Shown one piece after another: positions 24,245-32,938 of a stretch of DNA of 64,000 nucleotides. The stretch covers positions 280,747 through 344,746 of the forward strand of contig JANNKH010000006.1 in the NCBI GenBank assembly GCA_031396205.1, given 5' to 3'. Below the pieces are notes generated by a model, which was not told the DNA's origin, ran no database searches, and was given only the letters and a program-made list of their open reading frames with translations. The stretch's first letter is position 1. Each line of letters begins with the position of its first letter. The stretch comes from CAISIP01 sp031396205 (GTDB lineage Bacteria; Pseudomonadota; Gammaproteobacteria; Burkholderiales; Burkholderiaceae_C). The position numbers and the translations under genes were made by a program.

Positions 24245-25801
24245 ATGAAGACCAAACATCTGACTCCCGCCGACTATCTCAAGAAGATCCTGACCGCCCG
24301 CGTCTACGATGTGGCGGTGGAAACACCACTCGAGCCGGCCAGGAACCTCAGCCGCCGGGTGCACAACAAGGTGCTGCTCAAGCGCGAAGACCAGCAGCCG
24401 GTGCGCAGTTTCAAGCTGCGCGGGGCCTACAACAAGATGGTCCAATTGAGCGCAGAGCAACTGGCACGGGGTGTCATCTGCGCCTCGGCCGGCAACCATG
24501 CGCAGGGCGTGGCGCTCAGCGCGCACAAGCTGGGCGCACGCGCGGTCATCGTCATGCCCACCACCACGCCGCAGGTCAAGGTGGACGCGGTCAGGGCGCT
24601 GGGCGGCGAGACGGTGCTGGTGGGCGACAGCTATTCCGACGCCTACGCGCACGCACTTTTGTTGCAAAAACAGCAGGACCTGACCTTCGTGCATCCGTTC
24701 GACGATCCGGATGTGATCGCCGGCCAGGGCACGGTGGCGATGGAGATCCTGCGCCAGCACCAGGGAGAACTGCATGCGGTGTTCGTCGCCATCGGCGGCG
24801 GCGGCCTGATCTCGGGCGTGGCCAACTACATCAAGGCGGTGCGGCCAGATGTAAAGGTAATCGGCGTGCAGATGAACGACTCGGACGCGATGATGCGCTC
24901 GGTCGCGGCAAAGAAGCGCGTATCGCTGCCCGACGTAGGGCTGTTTTCCGATGGCACAGCGGTCAAGCTGGTCGGGGAAGAGACCTTCCGCATCGCGCGC
25001 AACCTGGTGGACGGCTTCATGACGGTCGACACCGATGCGGTATGTGCCGCGATCAAGGATGTATTTGTCGATACCCGCAGCATCGTCGAGCCGGCTGGCG
25101 CGCTGGCCGTGGCGGCCATCAAGCAGTATGTGGCAACCTACAAGACCCGCGGCGAGACCTATGCCGCCATCCTGTGCGGCGCCAACATGAACTTCGACCG
25201 GCTGCGCTTCGTGGCCGAACGCGCCGAGGTGGGCGAGGAGCGCGAGGCCCTGTTTGCGGTGACGATTCCCGAGGAGCGCGGCAGTTTCCGGCGTTTTTGC
25301 GAACTGATCGGCAACCTGCCGGGCGGACCGCGCAACGTGACCGAGTTCAACTACCGCATCAGCGACGCGGCGCAGGCCCATGTGTTCGTCGGCATGACCA
25401 CGCATGGCAAGGGTGAAAGCGGCAAGATCGCGACGAATTTCGGCAAGCATGGCTTTGAGGCGCTGGACCTCACCCACGACGACCTGGCGCAGGAACATAT
25501 CCGCCACATGGTCGGCGGCCATTCGGCGCTGGCCCGCGACGAACGCCTGCTGCGCTTCATCTTTCCCGAGCGTCCCGGCGCGCTGATGAAGTTCCTGAGC
25601 CTGATGCAACCGGGCTGGAACATCAGCCTGTTCCACTACCGCAACCAGGGCGCGGACTACGGACGCATCCTGGTCGGTCTGCAGGTGCCCAAGTCCGATC
25701 AGAAAGCATTCACCCGTTTCCTGGGTGAACTCGCCTATCCGTACGTGGAAGAAACGCTCAATCCGGCCTACCGGATGTTCTTGCGGCAGCAGCAGACATG
25801 A
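24245..25801 (+). CDS. ilvA: Threonine ammonia-lyase, biosynthetic (threonine deaminase)
   Basis: PLP enzyme converting threonine to 2-oxobutanoate, first step of isoleucine synthesis. The 518 residues consist of the catalytic domain, with the PLP lysine at residue 57 (SFKLRGAYNK), SAGNHAQGVA and the glycine loop AIGGGGLISG, plus two C-terminal ACT-like regulatory domains (FAVTIPEERGSFRRFCELIG; LRFIFPERPGALMKFLSLM) that bind isoleucine and valine. The long form with both domains points to biosynthetic IlvA. An open frame upstream of the ATG at 24245 overlaps OsmC antisense and is rejected. Confidence 0.97.
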   Translation: MKTKHLTPADYLKKILTARVYDVAVETPLEPARNLSRRVHNKVLLKREDQQPVRSFKLRGAYNKMVQLSAEQLARGVICASAGNHAQGVALSAHKLGARAVIVMPTTTPQVKVDAVRALGGETVLVGDSYSDAYAHALLLQKQQDLTFVHPFDDPDVIAGQGTVAMEILRQHQGELHAVFVAIGGGGLISGVANYIKAVRPDVKVIGVQMNDSDAMMRSVAAKKRVSLPDVGLFSDGTAVKLVGEETFRIARNLVDGFMTVDTDAVCAAIKDVFVDTRSIVEPAGALAVAAIKQYVATYKTRGETYAAILCGANMNFDRLRFVAERAEVGEEREALFAVTIPEERGSFRRFCELIGNLPGGPRNVTEFNYRISDAAQAHVFVGMTTHGKGESGKIATNFGKHGFEALDLTHDDLAQEHIRHMVGGHSALARDERLLRFIFPERPGALMKFLSLMQPGWNISLFHYRNQGADYGRILVGLQVPKSDQKAFTRFLGELAYPYVEETLNPAYRMFLRQQQT

Positions 25802-25802
25802 A

Positions 25803-25911
25803 CCGCAGGGCCGCTCCCAAGGTGAATGCCGCAGCGCGCTGCGCGAAGGCCTCGTCAATTCTCCGCAGGGCCGCTCCCAAGGTGAATGCCGCAGCGCGCT
25901 GCGCGAAGGCC
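25803..25911 (+). repeat. Duplicated 49-bp direct repeat between ilvA and the nucleotidase gene
   Basis: Two identical 49-base copies at 25803-25851 and 25863-25911, spaced exactly 60 bases apart, starting two bases after the ilvA stop. Each contains the self-complementary GCAGCGCGCTGC and ends GCGCGAAGGCC. The end of the second copy supplies the GAAGG ribosome site for the gene starting at 25917. The frame is open through both copies (peptide PQGRSQGECRSALREG twice), but I regard the repeat as non-coding. Confidence 0.9.
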
Positions 25912-25916
25912 GCACC

Positions 25917-26867
25917 ATGAGCGTCTCTCTCGAAGGCAAGCTGGTCGTGGCGATCTCGTCTCGCGCGCTGTTCGACTTCGAGGAAGAGAACACGGTGTTC
26001 GAACAGGGCGAGGGACAGCACCGCGACCGGGCCTACATGCAACTGCAGTTGCAACGCCTGGAGGAACCCGCCAAGCCCGGCGTCGCGTTTTCGCTGGTGC
26101 GCAAGTTACTGGCGTTCAATCAGGCGACTGACCCAGCGCTGATCGATGCGGCCGCGCGGCCGGCCTCGCAACCGGTCGAGGTGGTCATCCTCTCGCGCAA
26201 CGACCCGGTCTCGGGCATGCGGGTGTTCCGCTCGGCCCAACACTATGGCCTGGCGATCCAGCGCGGCAGTTTCACCCGCGGCCAGCCGCCCTGGCGTTAT
26301 CTCAAGCCACTGCATGCCAATCTGTTCCTGTCGACGCACCTGAGCGACGTGCGTGCCGCGCTGGCGGCCGGCGTGCCGGCAGCCCAGGTGTATCCGCAGT
26401 CGGCGCACGCCAGCGAAGCGCATCCGCATGAGGTGCGGATCGCGTTCGACGGCGATGCGGTGTTGTTCAGCGACGAGGCCGAACGGGTCTACCAGGCCCA
26501 GGGACTGAGCGCCTTTCAGCGCCATGAGACCGAAAAGGCGGCCCAGCCACTGCTGGCCGGCCCGTTCAAGCCGCTGCTGCTGGCGCTGCAGCGACTGCAA
26601 CAGGAAGGCACGCCGACGATGCGCATCCGTACCGCGCTGGTGACCGCGCGCAGCGCGCCGGCCCACGAACGCGCCATTCGCACCTTGATGAACTGGAACA
26701 TCGAGGTCGACGAAGCGATGTTCCTGGGCGGTCTGGCCAAAGGCGAATTCCTGCGCGAATTCGAGCCCGACTTCTTCTTCGACGACCAGACCGGCCATAT
26801 CGAATCGGCCGCGCGCCATGTGCCCTCCGGCCACGTGGCCAGCGGCATATCGAATCCCCTTGCCTGA
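25917..26867 (+). CDS. Cytosolic 5'-nucleotidase (NT5C1-like family)
   Basis: 316-residue member of the bacterial relatives of cytosolic 5'-nucleotidase I, hydrolysing nucleoside monophosphates. Family features: LVVAISSRALFDFEEE near the start, VEVVILSRNDPVSGMRVFRS, GLAIQRGSFTRG, ANLFLSTHLSDV, RIAFDGDAVLFSDEAERVYQ (HAD-like Asp pair), and MNWNIEVDEAMFLGGLAKGEFL. Start chosen at ATG 25917 because the repeat ends with a ribosome site just before it; the frame is open through the repeat. An intrinsic terminator begins right after the stop. Confidence 0.9.
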   Translation: MSVSLEGKLVVAISSRALFDFEEENTVFEQGEGQHRDRAYMQLQLQRLEEPAKPGVAFSLVRKLLAFNQATDPALIDAAARPASQPVEVVILSRNDPVSGMRVFRSAQHYGLAIQRGSFTRGQPPWRYLKPLHANLFLSTHLSDVRAALAAGVPAAQVYPQSAHASEAHPHEVRIAFDGDAVLFSDEAERVYQAQGLSAFQRHETEKAAQPLLAGPFKPLLLALQRLQQEGTPTMRIRTALVTARSAPAHERAIRTLMNWNIEVDEAMFLGGLAKGEFLREFEPDFFFDDQTGHIESAARHVPSGHVASGISNPLA

Positions 26868-26868
26868 C

Positions 26869-26893
26869 GCCAGCGTCCTGCTGGCATTTTTTT
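26869..26893 (+). terminator. Intrinsic terminator after the 5'-nucleotidase gene
   Basis: GCCAGC (26869-26874), loop GTCCT, GCTGGC (26880-26885), A, then seven T (26887-26893). It starts two bases after the stop. A short TTGC triplication follows at its right end. Confidence 0.87.
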
Positions 26894-26918
26894 GCTTGCT
26901 TGCTTGACGAGGTCCGCC

Positions 26919-28682
26919 ATGGGCATGAGTGACAAATTTGCCGGTTTCAAAGCCTTCACGACCCGGGTACTGCAATTGTCGGCGCCCTACTTCCGATCCG
27001 AGGAGAAGTGGCGCGCGCGAGGGCTGTTTGTGGCCATCGTCGCACTGAACCTAGCGTCGGTGTACATGGCGGTCTTGTTCAACGACTGGTACGGCTTGTT
27101 CTACGACGCGCTGCAGAACAAGGACCAGCCGGTTTTCTGGACCCAGATCGGGCGCTTTGGTTACCTGGCGTTCATCGCAATCATCATCGCGGTCTACCGT
27201 TTTTACCTGACGCAACTGCTGGAGATGGAGTGGCGGCGCTGGATGACCGGCCACTACCTGCAGCGCTGGCTTGGCGGGGATGCGTTCTACCGCATGGAAC
27301 TGGCCCGCTTCGCAAACCAGAACGGCATCATTGCCGACAACCCGGACCAGCGGATATCGGAGGACGTGAACCAGTTCACCGCCCAAACCGTCGGCCTGAC
27401 CATGGGCATACTCAACGCCACGGTGACCCTGGTCAGTTTCGTCGGCATCCTGTGGGGACTGTCGGGTGCGTTCAGCTTCCAGCTCGGCGGCCAGGCGGTC
27501 ACGATCCCGGGCTTCATGGTCTGGATGGCGGTGCTGTACTGCCTGGTCGGCAGCGTGCTGACCCACTACATCGGCCGGCGCCAGATCAAGCTCAATTTCG
27601 AGCAACAGCGGCGCGAGGCGGACTTCCGCCACCACATGGTGCGGGTGCGCGAGTACAGCGAGGCCATTGCGCTGGACCGGGGCCAGACGGTGGAAAAGGA
27701 GCACCTGGGCAATCGTTTCGTGTCGGTGCTGGCCAACTACCTGGCACTGATCAAGGCGCAAAAAAACCTGATCTGGTTTACCAGCTTCTTCGGCCAGGCT
27801 GCCGTCATATTTCCGATGATCATTGCCGCGCCGCGCTATTTCAGCGGCGCCATCATGCTGGGCGACCTGATGAAGATCAACTCGGCCTTTGGCCGGGTGC
27901 AGGACTCGCTCAGCTGGTTCGTCGACAACTACAGCTCCCTGGCGGCCTGGCGCGCCACCACCGACCGGTTGACCGGCTTCGACGACGCGATCGCGGCGGC
28001 CGAAGCTGGCAACCAGCACTTGCAGCAGAGCGAGGGCCACGCCCTGACCATCCGCAACCTGGACGTGAACCTGCCCAATGGCACGGCATTGCTCGCCTCG
28101 ACCATGCTGCAGGCGTCGGCTGGTGACCACATCCTGTTGCAAGGCCCATCGGGCAGCGGCAAGTCGACACTGTTTCGGACCCTGGCCGGTATCTGGCCCT
28201 ATGCCAGCGGCCAGGTGCAGCGCAGCCGCGATGCGATGTTCATCCCGCAGCACCCCTATTTCCCCAATGGCAGCCTGCGCGAGGCATTGGCCTACCCGGA
28301 GTCAGCCGGGCGATATCCGGATGCGCAAATGCAAGCCGCGCTCAGCGAGGCCTTGCTGCCACATCTGGCCGGCGAACTGGACCGGGTCGACGCCTGGAGC
28401 CAGAAGCTCTCGGGCGGCGAAAAGCAGCGCCTGGCGATTGCGCGGGTACTGCTCAAGCAGCCGCAATGGGTATTTGCCGATGAAGCTACCAGCGCGCTGG
28501 ACCCGGCGGCAGAGGAAACGGTGTACAAAAAGCTGCTGGCCATGGTCGACCAGGCCGGTGGCGGCATCATCTCGATCGCCCACCGTGCGTCGGTGGCCGC
28601 ATTCCATGACCGCCGCTGGGAGTTGCAGGAGACAGCGCCGGGTGCGCCGGCGCGCTACACGCTCAAGGCGAGCGCCATCTAG
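26919..28682 (+). CDS. SbmA/YddA-type ABC transporter, fused permease and ATPase
   Basis: 587-residue ABC protein of the ABC_membrane_2 class (relatives: E. coli YddA, mycobacterial Rv1819c/BacA). N-terminal half about six helices with LNLASVYMAVLFNDWYGLFYDALQNKD and the family block EWRRWMTGHYLQRWLGGDAFYRMEL, also NPDQRISEDVNQFT. C-terminal ATPase with Walker A GPSGSGKST, signature LSGGEKQRLAIARVL and Walker B WVFADEATSALD. Relatives import cobalamin or hydrophilic peptides, or affect very-long-chain lipids; the substrate here is unknown. The start at 26919 has GAGG 8 bases upstream. It overlaps the end of queC by four bases, tail to tail. Confidence 0.9.
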   Translation: MGMSDKFAGFKAFTTRVLQLSAPYFRSEEKWRARGLFVAIVALNLASVYMAVLFNDWYGLFYDALQNKDQPVFWTQIGRFGYLAFIAIIIAVYRFYLTQLLEMEWRRWMTGHYLQRWLGGDAFYRMELARFANQNGIIADNPDQRISEDVNQFTAQTVGLTMGILNATVTLVSFVGILWGLSGAFSFQLGGQAVTIPGFMVWMAVLYCLVGSVLTHYIGRRQIKLNFEQQRREADFRHHMVRVREYSEAIALDRGQTVEKEHLGNRFVSVLANYLALIKAQKNLIWFTSFFGQAAVIFPMIIAAPRYFSGAIMLGDLMKINSAFGRVQDSLSWFVDNYSSLAAWRATTDRLTGFDDAIAAAEAGNQHLQQSEGHALTIRNLDVNLPNGTALLASTMLQASAGDHILLQGPSGSGKSTLFRTLAGIWPYASGQVQRSRDAMFIPQHPYFPNGSLREALAYPESAGRYPDAQMQAALSEALLPHLAGELDRVDAWSQKLSGGEKQRLAIARVLLKQPQWVFADEATSALDPAAEETVYKKLLAMVDQAGGGIISIAHRASVAAFHDRRWELQETAPGAPARYTLKASAI

Positions 28683-29404
28683 CCGCTTGTGGCCGGTGCA
28701 GCCTGACCTGGCTGCGCCACAAACTGCGCGAAACCGCGCGCGCGCAGTTCACAGGCCGGACAACTGCCGCAGCCATAGCCCCAGGCATGGCGCTGCGACC
28801 GATCGCCGAGGTAGCAGGTATGGGTATGTTCGATGACCAGGTCGACCAGTTCCTGTCCGCCCAGCTGGCAGGCCAGCGTCCAGGTCTGTGCCTTGTCGAT
28901 CCACATCAGCGGGGTCTCGATCAGCAAGCGCCTGTCCATGCCCAGCGACAAGGCCAACTGCATGGCCCTGACGGTGTCGTCTCGGCAATCCGGGTAACCG
29001 GAGAAATCGGTTTCACAAACACCCGTCACCAGCACCTGCAAGTCGCGACGGTATGACAAGGCAGCGGCCAGGGTCAGGAACAGCAGGTTGCGGCCCGGCA
29101 CAAAACTGTTGGGTAGGCCGTTGGATTCCATGCGCACCGCAGTATCTCTGGTGAGCGAAGACTCACTTATCTGGCCTAGCACCGCCAGATCCAGCACATG
29201 ATCGTCACCCAGGCGTGCGGTCCAGTGCGGGAACTGGCTGCGCAACTGCGCCAGCACCACCGTACGCATCTGCATTTCGACGTGGTGTCGCTGTCCGTAG
29301 GCGAAACCGATGGTTTCGACCCGCTGGAATTTCTCCAGCGCCCATGCCAGGCAGGTAGTGGAATCCTGGCCGCCCGAAAACAAGACCAGCGCGCTTGGTT
29401 GCAT
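28679..29404 (-). CDS. queC: 7-cyano-7-deazaguanine (preQ0) synthase QueC
   Basis: ATP-dependent enzyme converting 7-carboxy-7-deazaguanine and ammonia to preQ0 in queuosine tRNA modification. 241 residues with the PP-loop LFSGGQDSTTCLAWAL at the start, FVPGRNLLFLTLAAAL in the middle and a zinc site of four cysteines near the end (HTCYLGDRS..GYGCGSCPAC). No other queuosine gene is nearby. It follows the small hypothetical gene by 43 bases on the same strand and may be co-transcribed with it. Confidence 0.95.
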   Translation of the reverse strand: MQPSALVLFSGGQDSTTCLAWALEKFQRVETIGFAYGQRHHVEMQMRTVVLAQLRSQFPHWTARLGDDHVLDLAVLGQISESSLTRDTAVRMESNGLPNSFVPGRNLLFLTLAAALSYRRDLQVLVTGVCETDFSGYPDCRDDTVRAMQLALSLGMDRRLLIETPLMWIDKAQTWTLACQLGGQELVDLVIEHTHTCYLGDRSQRHAWGYGCGSCPACELRARGFAQFVAQPGQAAPATSG

Positions 29405-29447
29405 GGCGCGATGGTAGGCCAGGTGGGAGGATCAGCGCGTCAAACGA

Positions 29448-29954
29448 TCAGATGTTTTCCGGCTTCTTGATCTTGCTGGGCCGATAGGTCAGGTTTTCCC
29501 TGGCTATCTCGCCGCCCGTAACGTTCGGGTTGGCCGGGTTCACCAGCAGATTCTGCTTCTGGGCCTGAGCCACCTCAACCGCCATGCCGCTGGCCTGCCA
29601 CATGGATTTGATGAAGTCCAGCAGCAACTGGTGTATTGGTACCGGTGGCGGCTCCTCGACTTTTTCGGGCTCAGGGCGCTTGATCGTCCAATCCTGCGGA
29701 TCGGCGGCGCTCTCCGTGCCGCGTCGGATCGGATCCGCGACGCTCTGGTGCACGGCGTTGTAGACCGGGTTGTCGACCACCGCACTTTCGCCGATCTTGT
29801 TGACCACCCCGGCAGGATTGGCAGCTGCGGCGGGACTGGCGCTGACCGGAGGATTCACAGGCGCCACCGGGATCACCTTGTGCCCGTTGGACGACACCAG
29901 GTCAACGCCGGCAGGGCGCGTACCGGGTTGTCGATCGACGGATGGCAATTGCAT
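29448..29954 (-). CDS. Conserved-looking hypothetical protein
   Basis: I do not recognise a domain in this 168-residue protein. It is rich in Pro, Ala and Asn, without a signal peptide or membrane segment. The middle (WTIKRPEPEKVEEPPPVPIHQLLLDFIKSMWQASGMAVEVAQAQKQ) contains a Pro/Glu-rich linker followed by one probable amphipathic helix; the ends look disordered. Base and codon use match neighbours, and the frame has no competing open frame of similar quality. ATG at 29954 with CTGGAAC before it. It may be in an operon with queC, but nothing links the functions. Confidence 0.7.
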   Translation of the reverse strand: MQLPSVDRQPGTRPAGVDLVSSNGHKVIPVAPVNPPVSASPAAAANPAGVVNKIGESAVVDNPVYNAVHQSVADPIRRGTESAADPQDWTIKRPEPEKVEEPPPVPIHQLLLDFIKSMWQASGMAVEVAQAQKQNLLVNPANPNVTGGEIARENLTYRPSKIKKPENI

Positions 29955-30262
29955 GATGTTCCAGGGCCTTTGGTGAAACGGCAGACCTATCGGTGCTCGT
30001 TGACTCTTTAACGGCAGAACTGAGGGTCAATTTAGGCCTATTTCTGCTGATTGCGCAAAAATTTGCGAAAAATTGCCGTTTGCGGCTGGTCGAAGACCGG
30101 CTGGATGCGCTTTCGGGTGCTGCACAGCGGCAATCGCCTTGGAGACGGACCGTCAGCTTGAGCAACTGCAAGGCCGTTTCGCAATGCACGTGCACCCCGC
30201 AGGTCCAGACGCATCTGCATGCGCACTGCGTGCCTGCGCCCGGCGTCGACTCTCACCCTGCA

Positions 30263-30291
30263 TTGACTCGCGCAGCGGTTGTCCATACACT
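30263..30291 (+). promoter_or_regulatory. Promoter of the PF10118-sulfatase operon
   Basis: TTGACT (30263-30268), 17 bases, TACACT (30286-30291). The -10 box lies inside the palindromic operator, as expected for repression by a TetR-family protein. Confidence 0.6.
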
Positions 30292-30300
30292 TGTGTATTG
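30283..30300 (+). promoter_or_regulatory. TetR-type operator, copy A
   Basis: CCATACACTTGTGTATTG, with the palindrome ATACAC-TT-GTGTAT at its centre. 17 of 18 bases match copy B (37509-37526, lower strand) beside the tetR gene. It covers the -10 box of the operon promoter. Confidence 0.78.
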
Positions 30301-30316
30301 AAAATGGATGTTGCTG

Positions 30317-31141
30317 ATGACCGACCTCGTTGTACGACGCCTGCTGATCGACCTTGAAACCCCGTTTCCGGCGCGCTGGAACGGTGGGGACGCCTTCAGT
30401 TCAGCTTTTTTCAACGCGTTGTCGATGAGTTTTCCGTCGGGCGAGCAATACTTCATCGACTCGGTGCGCGCCGGCCTGAAGGCCTTGCCACCTGACAAGC
30501 AGGCAGCGATGGCGGTTGAAATCCAGGGATTCATCGGGCAGGAAGCCACGCATCGGCGCATTCACACGCTGTTCAACACAAACCTGGAACGCCTGGGTTA
30601 TGACAACGAAATCGAGCGCCGTACCCAGGCGCGACGCCAGGCGCACGCTGGCGACGACCTGCGCAACCAGGTAGCGGCCACCGCAGCCACCGAGCACTTC
30701 ACCGCCATTTTCGCCAACTGGCTGATGCAGCATCCGCAGGTGCTGGCAGGCGCCGAGCCGCGCCTGCAGACCTTGTGGCAGTGGCACAGCGCAGAAGAGT
30801 CGGAACACCGCAATACCGCCTTCGATCTGTACCAGGCACTGGGCGGCAGCCAGCGCTGGCGGGTCCGGGTGTTCAAGTACATCACCGCCGTCTTCCTGCA
30901 CGACGTGCTGCGCCAGACGGTGCGCAACCTGTGGCACGACGGCAGCCTGTTTCGCTGGAGCACCTGGCACAGCGGCTGGCGGCTGCTGCTTGGCAAGGAC
31001 AGCATGATCCGCGGCAATGTCCCGTTGTGGCGTGACTACATGGCGCCGGATTTCCACCCCAGCCAGCATGCGGCCGACCTGGCGCAGCGCTGGCTGCAGG
31101 ACAACCCGGACAAATTCAGCGTGGTCGCACAGGCGGCGTAG
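30317..31141 (+). CDS. PF10118 predicted metal-dependent hydrolase (ferritin-like)
   Basis: 274-residue protein of a family called 'predicted metal-dependent hydrolase'; biochemical activity of the family is poorly known. The all-helical pattern and ligands look di-iron-like: GQEATH (Glu-x2-His, about residue 75), TEHFTA, and AEESEHRNTAFDLY (Glu-x2-Glu-His), with FSSAFFNALSMSFPSGEQYF typical near the N-terminus. ATG 30317 is chosen because GGATG precedes it; an in-frame ATG at 30308 is possible. First gene of the operon under operator A. Relatives often sit near lipid or steroid degradation genes. Confidence 0.85.
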   Translation: MTDLVVRRLLIDLETPFPARWNGGDAFSSAFFNALSMSFPSGEQYFIDSVRAGLKALPPDKQAAMAVEIQGFIGQEATHRRIHTLFNTNLERLGYDNEIERRTQARRQAHAGDDLRNQVAATAATEHFTAIFANWLMQHPQVLAGAEPRLQTLWQWHSAEESEHRNTAFDLYQALGGSQRWRVRVFKYITAVFLHDVLRQTVRNLWHDGSLFRWSTWHSGWRLLLGKDSMIRGNVPLWRDYMAPDFHPSQHAADLAQRWLQDNPDKFSVVAQAA

Positions 31142-31260
31142 CGCATGGCATCGGTCGCGCTCCTGGCAGCGTTGCGGAGCGCGTTGTCCAGGCTCGCCTG
31201 GCGCGGTGCGGTGGTCCGCGCAGGGGCCGCGGTTTGCGAGAATCCGCCAGAGAATCCCCG

Positions 31261-32934
31261 ATGAAGACTCGCAGATACCTGGGCGCCGCAATGCTCGCAT
31301 TGCTCGGACTCGGCGCCCTGGTGTACGCCAATCGCCTGGTGGTCATGCAATACACGCTGGGTTGGCTGACCGACATCCGGCATCCCCGGGACGCCAATCG
31401 CCCGGTGCCGTGGATGCGGGGACCTTCAGTCGCAGACAAGCCGATCGGCCAGCGACCACCCAACATCGTCATCATCCTGGCCGACGACCTGGGCTACAAC
31501 GATGTGTCGACCTACGGTGGCGGCTACACGGCACTAGGCGCCGGAACGCCGAACATCGATTCGATCGCTCGCGATGGGGTCAGTTTCGATCGGGGCTACG
31601 CCGGCGCGGCGATATGCACGGTGTCGCGAGCGGCGTTGATGAGCGGGCGCTATCCCTGGCGTTTCGGGGTCGAGTTCACACCGACACCGGGCGCCATTGC
31701 ACGGGTGGCGCCCCTGCTGTACGACGATCCAAGCCGGATCCGTCCGGTGCTGGTGGACCAGGACAAGGCTGCTGCTTCCAAGGTGTTCAATGATCTGGGC
31801 ATGCCCGGCTCTGAAATCACCTTCGCGGAGTTGCTCAGGGGGCGCGGCTACCACACGGTGCATATCGGCAAATGGCATCTGGGAGGTACGCCGGAACACC
31901 CGCAGATGCGGCCCAACAGCCAGGGTTTCGCGGAAAGCCTGTACATGGAAAGCGGCCTGTACCTTCCGCAAACGTCGCCCGACGTGGTCAATTCCAGACA
32001 GGACTTCGACCCGGTCGACCGGTTCCTGTGGCCCAACATGCGGTTCGGCGTGAGCTACAACAACGGCAGCTGGTTCGAACCCGCACGGTACCTGACGGAC
32101 TACTTCACCGACGAGGCCCTCAGCGTCATCCGCAACAACCGGAACCGGCCATTCCTGCTGTACCTGGCGCACTGGGGCGTGCATACGCCGCTGCAGGCCA
32201 GCAAAGCCGACTACGACGCCCTGCCTGGCATACCAGACCATCGGCGCCGGGTCTACGCGGCCATGGTGCGCTCGGTCGACCGCAGCGTGGGAAGGGTCCT
32301 GCAGACGCTGCGCGAAGAAGGCCTGGACGAGAACACCATCGTGATCTTCACCAGCGACAACGGTGCGCCGGGCTACCTTGGACTGCCCGAGGTCAACCAG
32401 CCATTCCGGGGCTGGAAATTGACCCAGTTCGAGGGCGGGCTGCGGGTGCCGTACATGGCCAGGTGGCCCGGCCGCATTCCGGCCGCAAGCCGATACGGCG
32501 CGCCGATGTCCAACATCGACATACTGCCTACCTTGGCAGCGGCCGCCGGTGCCGCCTTGCCGACCGATCGGCTAATCGATGGTGTCAACCTGCTGCCCTA
32601 CCTGCGCCCGAACGGCCCAACGCAGCCCGGGCGCGCACTGTTCTGGCGCGATGGCCCGTACCGCGCGGTGCAGGAGTCGGGCTGGAAACTGATCGTCTCC
32701 GAGAAGCCGGCGAAACAGTGGCTGTTCAACCTCGACCAGGACCCGACCGAACGGCGCAACCTGGCGGCCGAGCAACCGGCCAGACTGGCACACTTGCAGG
32801 CCCTGCTCAAAGCGCACCATGCAAGCATGCCGGCGTCACTGTGGCCCTCGTTCCTGGAGTTGCCCGTGTCCATCGACAAGACGCTGGACCAGAAGGAAAG
32901 CGCGCAGGACGAATACACCTATTGGATCAACTGA
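31261..32934 (+). CDS. Membrane-anchored type I sulfatase with atypical formylglycine motif
   Basis: 557-residue sulfatase of the alkaline phosphatase superfamily. A signal anchor at residues 5-24 would place it on the periplasmic side. Catalytic features: metal Asp pair 75-76 (ILADDLGYNDVS), GKWHLG (203-208), HWGVHTPLQA and FTSDNGAPG. The nucleophile motif reads Cys119-Thr-Val-Ser-Arg with MSGR following; the canonical form is C-x-P-x-R with TGR, so Pro is replaced by Val and Thr by Ser. The Cys is present, so conversion to formylglycine remains plausible. The FGE gene starts four bases after its stop. Confidence 0.9.
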   Translation: MKTRRYLGAAMLALLGLGALVYANRLVVMQYTLGWLTDIRHPRDANRPVPWMRGPSVADKPIGQRPPNIVIILADDLGYNDVSTYGGGYTALGAGTPNIDSIARDGVSFDRGYAGAAICTVSRAALMSGRYPWRFGVEFTPTPGAIARVAPLLYDDPSRIRPVLVDQDKAAASKVFNDLGMPGSEITFAELLRGRGYHTVHIGKWHLGGTPEHPQMRPNSQGFAESLYMESGLYLPQTSPDVVNSRQDFDPVDRFLWPNMRFGVSYNNGSWFEPARYLTDYFTDEALSVIRNNRNRPFLLYLAHWGVHTPLQASKADYDALPGIPDHRRRVYAAMVRSVDRSVGRVLQTLREEGLDENTIVIFTSDNGAPGYLGLPEVNQPFRGWKLTQFEGGLRVPYMARWPGRIPAASRYGAPMSNIDILPTLAAAAGAALPTDRLIDGVNLLPYLRPNGPTQPGRALFWRDGPYRAVQESGWKLIVSEKPAKQWLFNLDQDPTERRNLAAEQPARLAHLQALLKAHHASMPASLWPSFLELPVSIDKTLDQKESAQDEYTYWIN

Positions 32935-32938
32935 GGCC

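Larger units (their letters stand above)
29955..30316. other. Intergenic region with AT-rich palindrome and TetR-type operator
   Basis: Region between divergent genes. The left half is unusually AT-rich for this window and has a perfect palindrome CGCAAA-AA-TTTGCG at 30054-30067, a possible operator for the leftward hypothetical-queC pair. The right end carries the promoter and TetR-type operator described separately. No gene is supported in between. Confidence 0.6.

Noticed and set aside
25803..25911. Two 49-bp repeats as a CRISPR or att site
   Set aside because: Only two copies with an 11-base interval, no integrase or cas genes.
24218..25993. Open frame of 591 codons antisense to ilvA
   Set aside because: Explained by GC-rich codon bias; no protein-like motifs, no ribosome site, and full overlap with ilvA.
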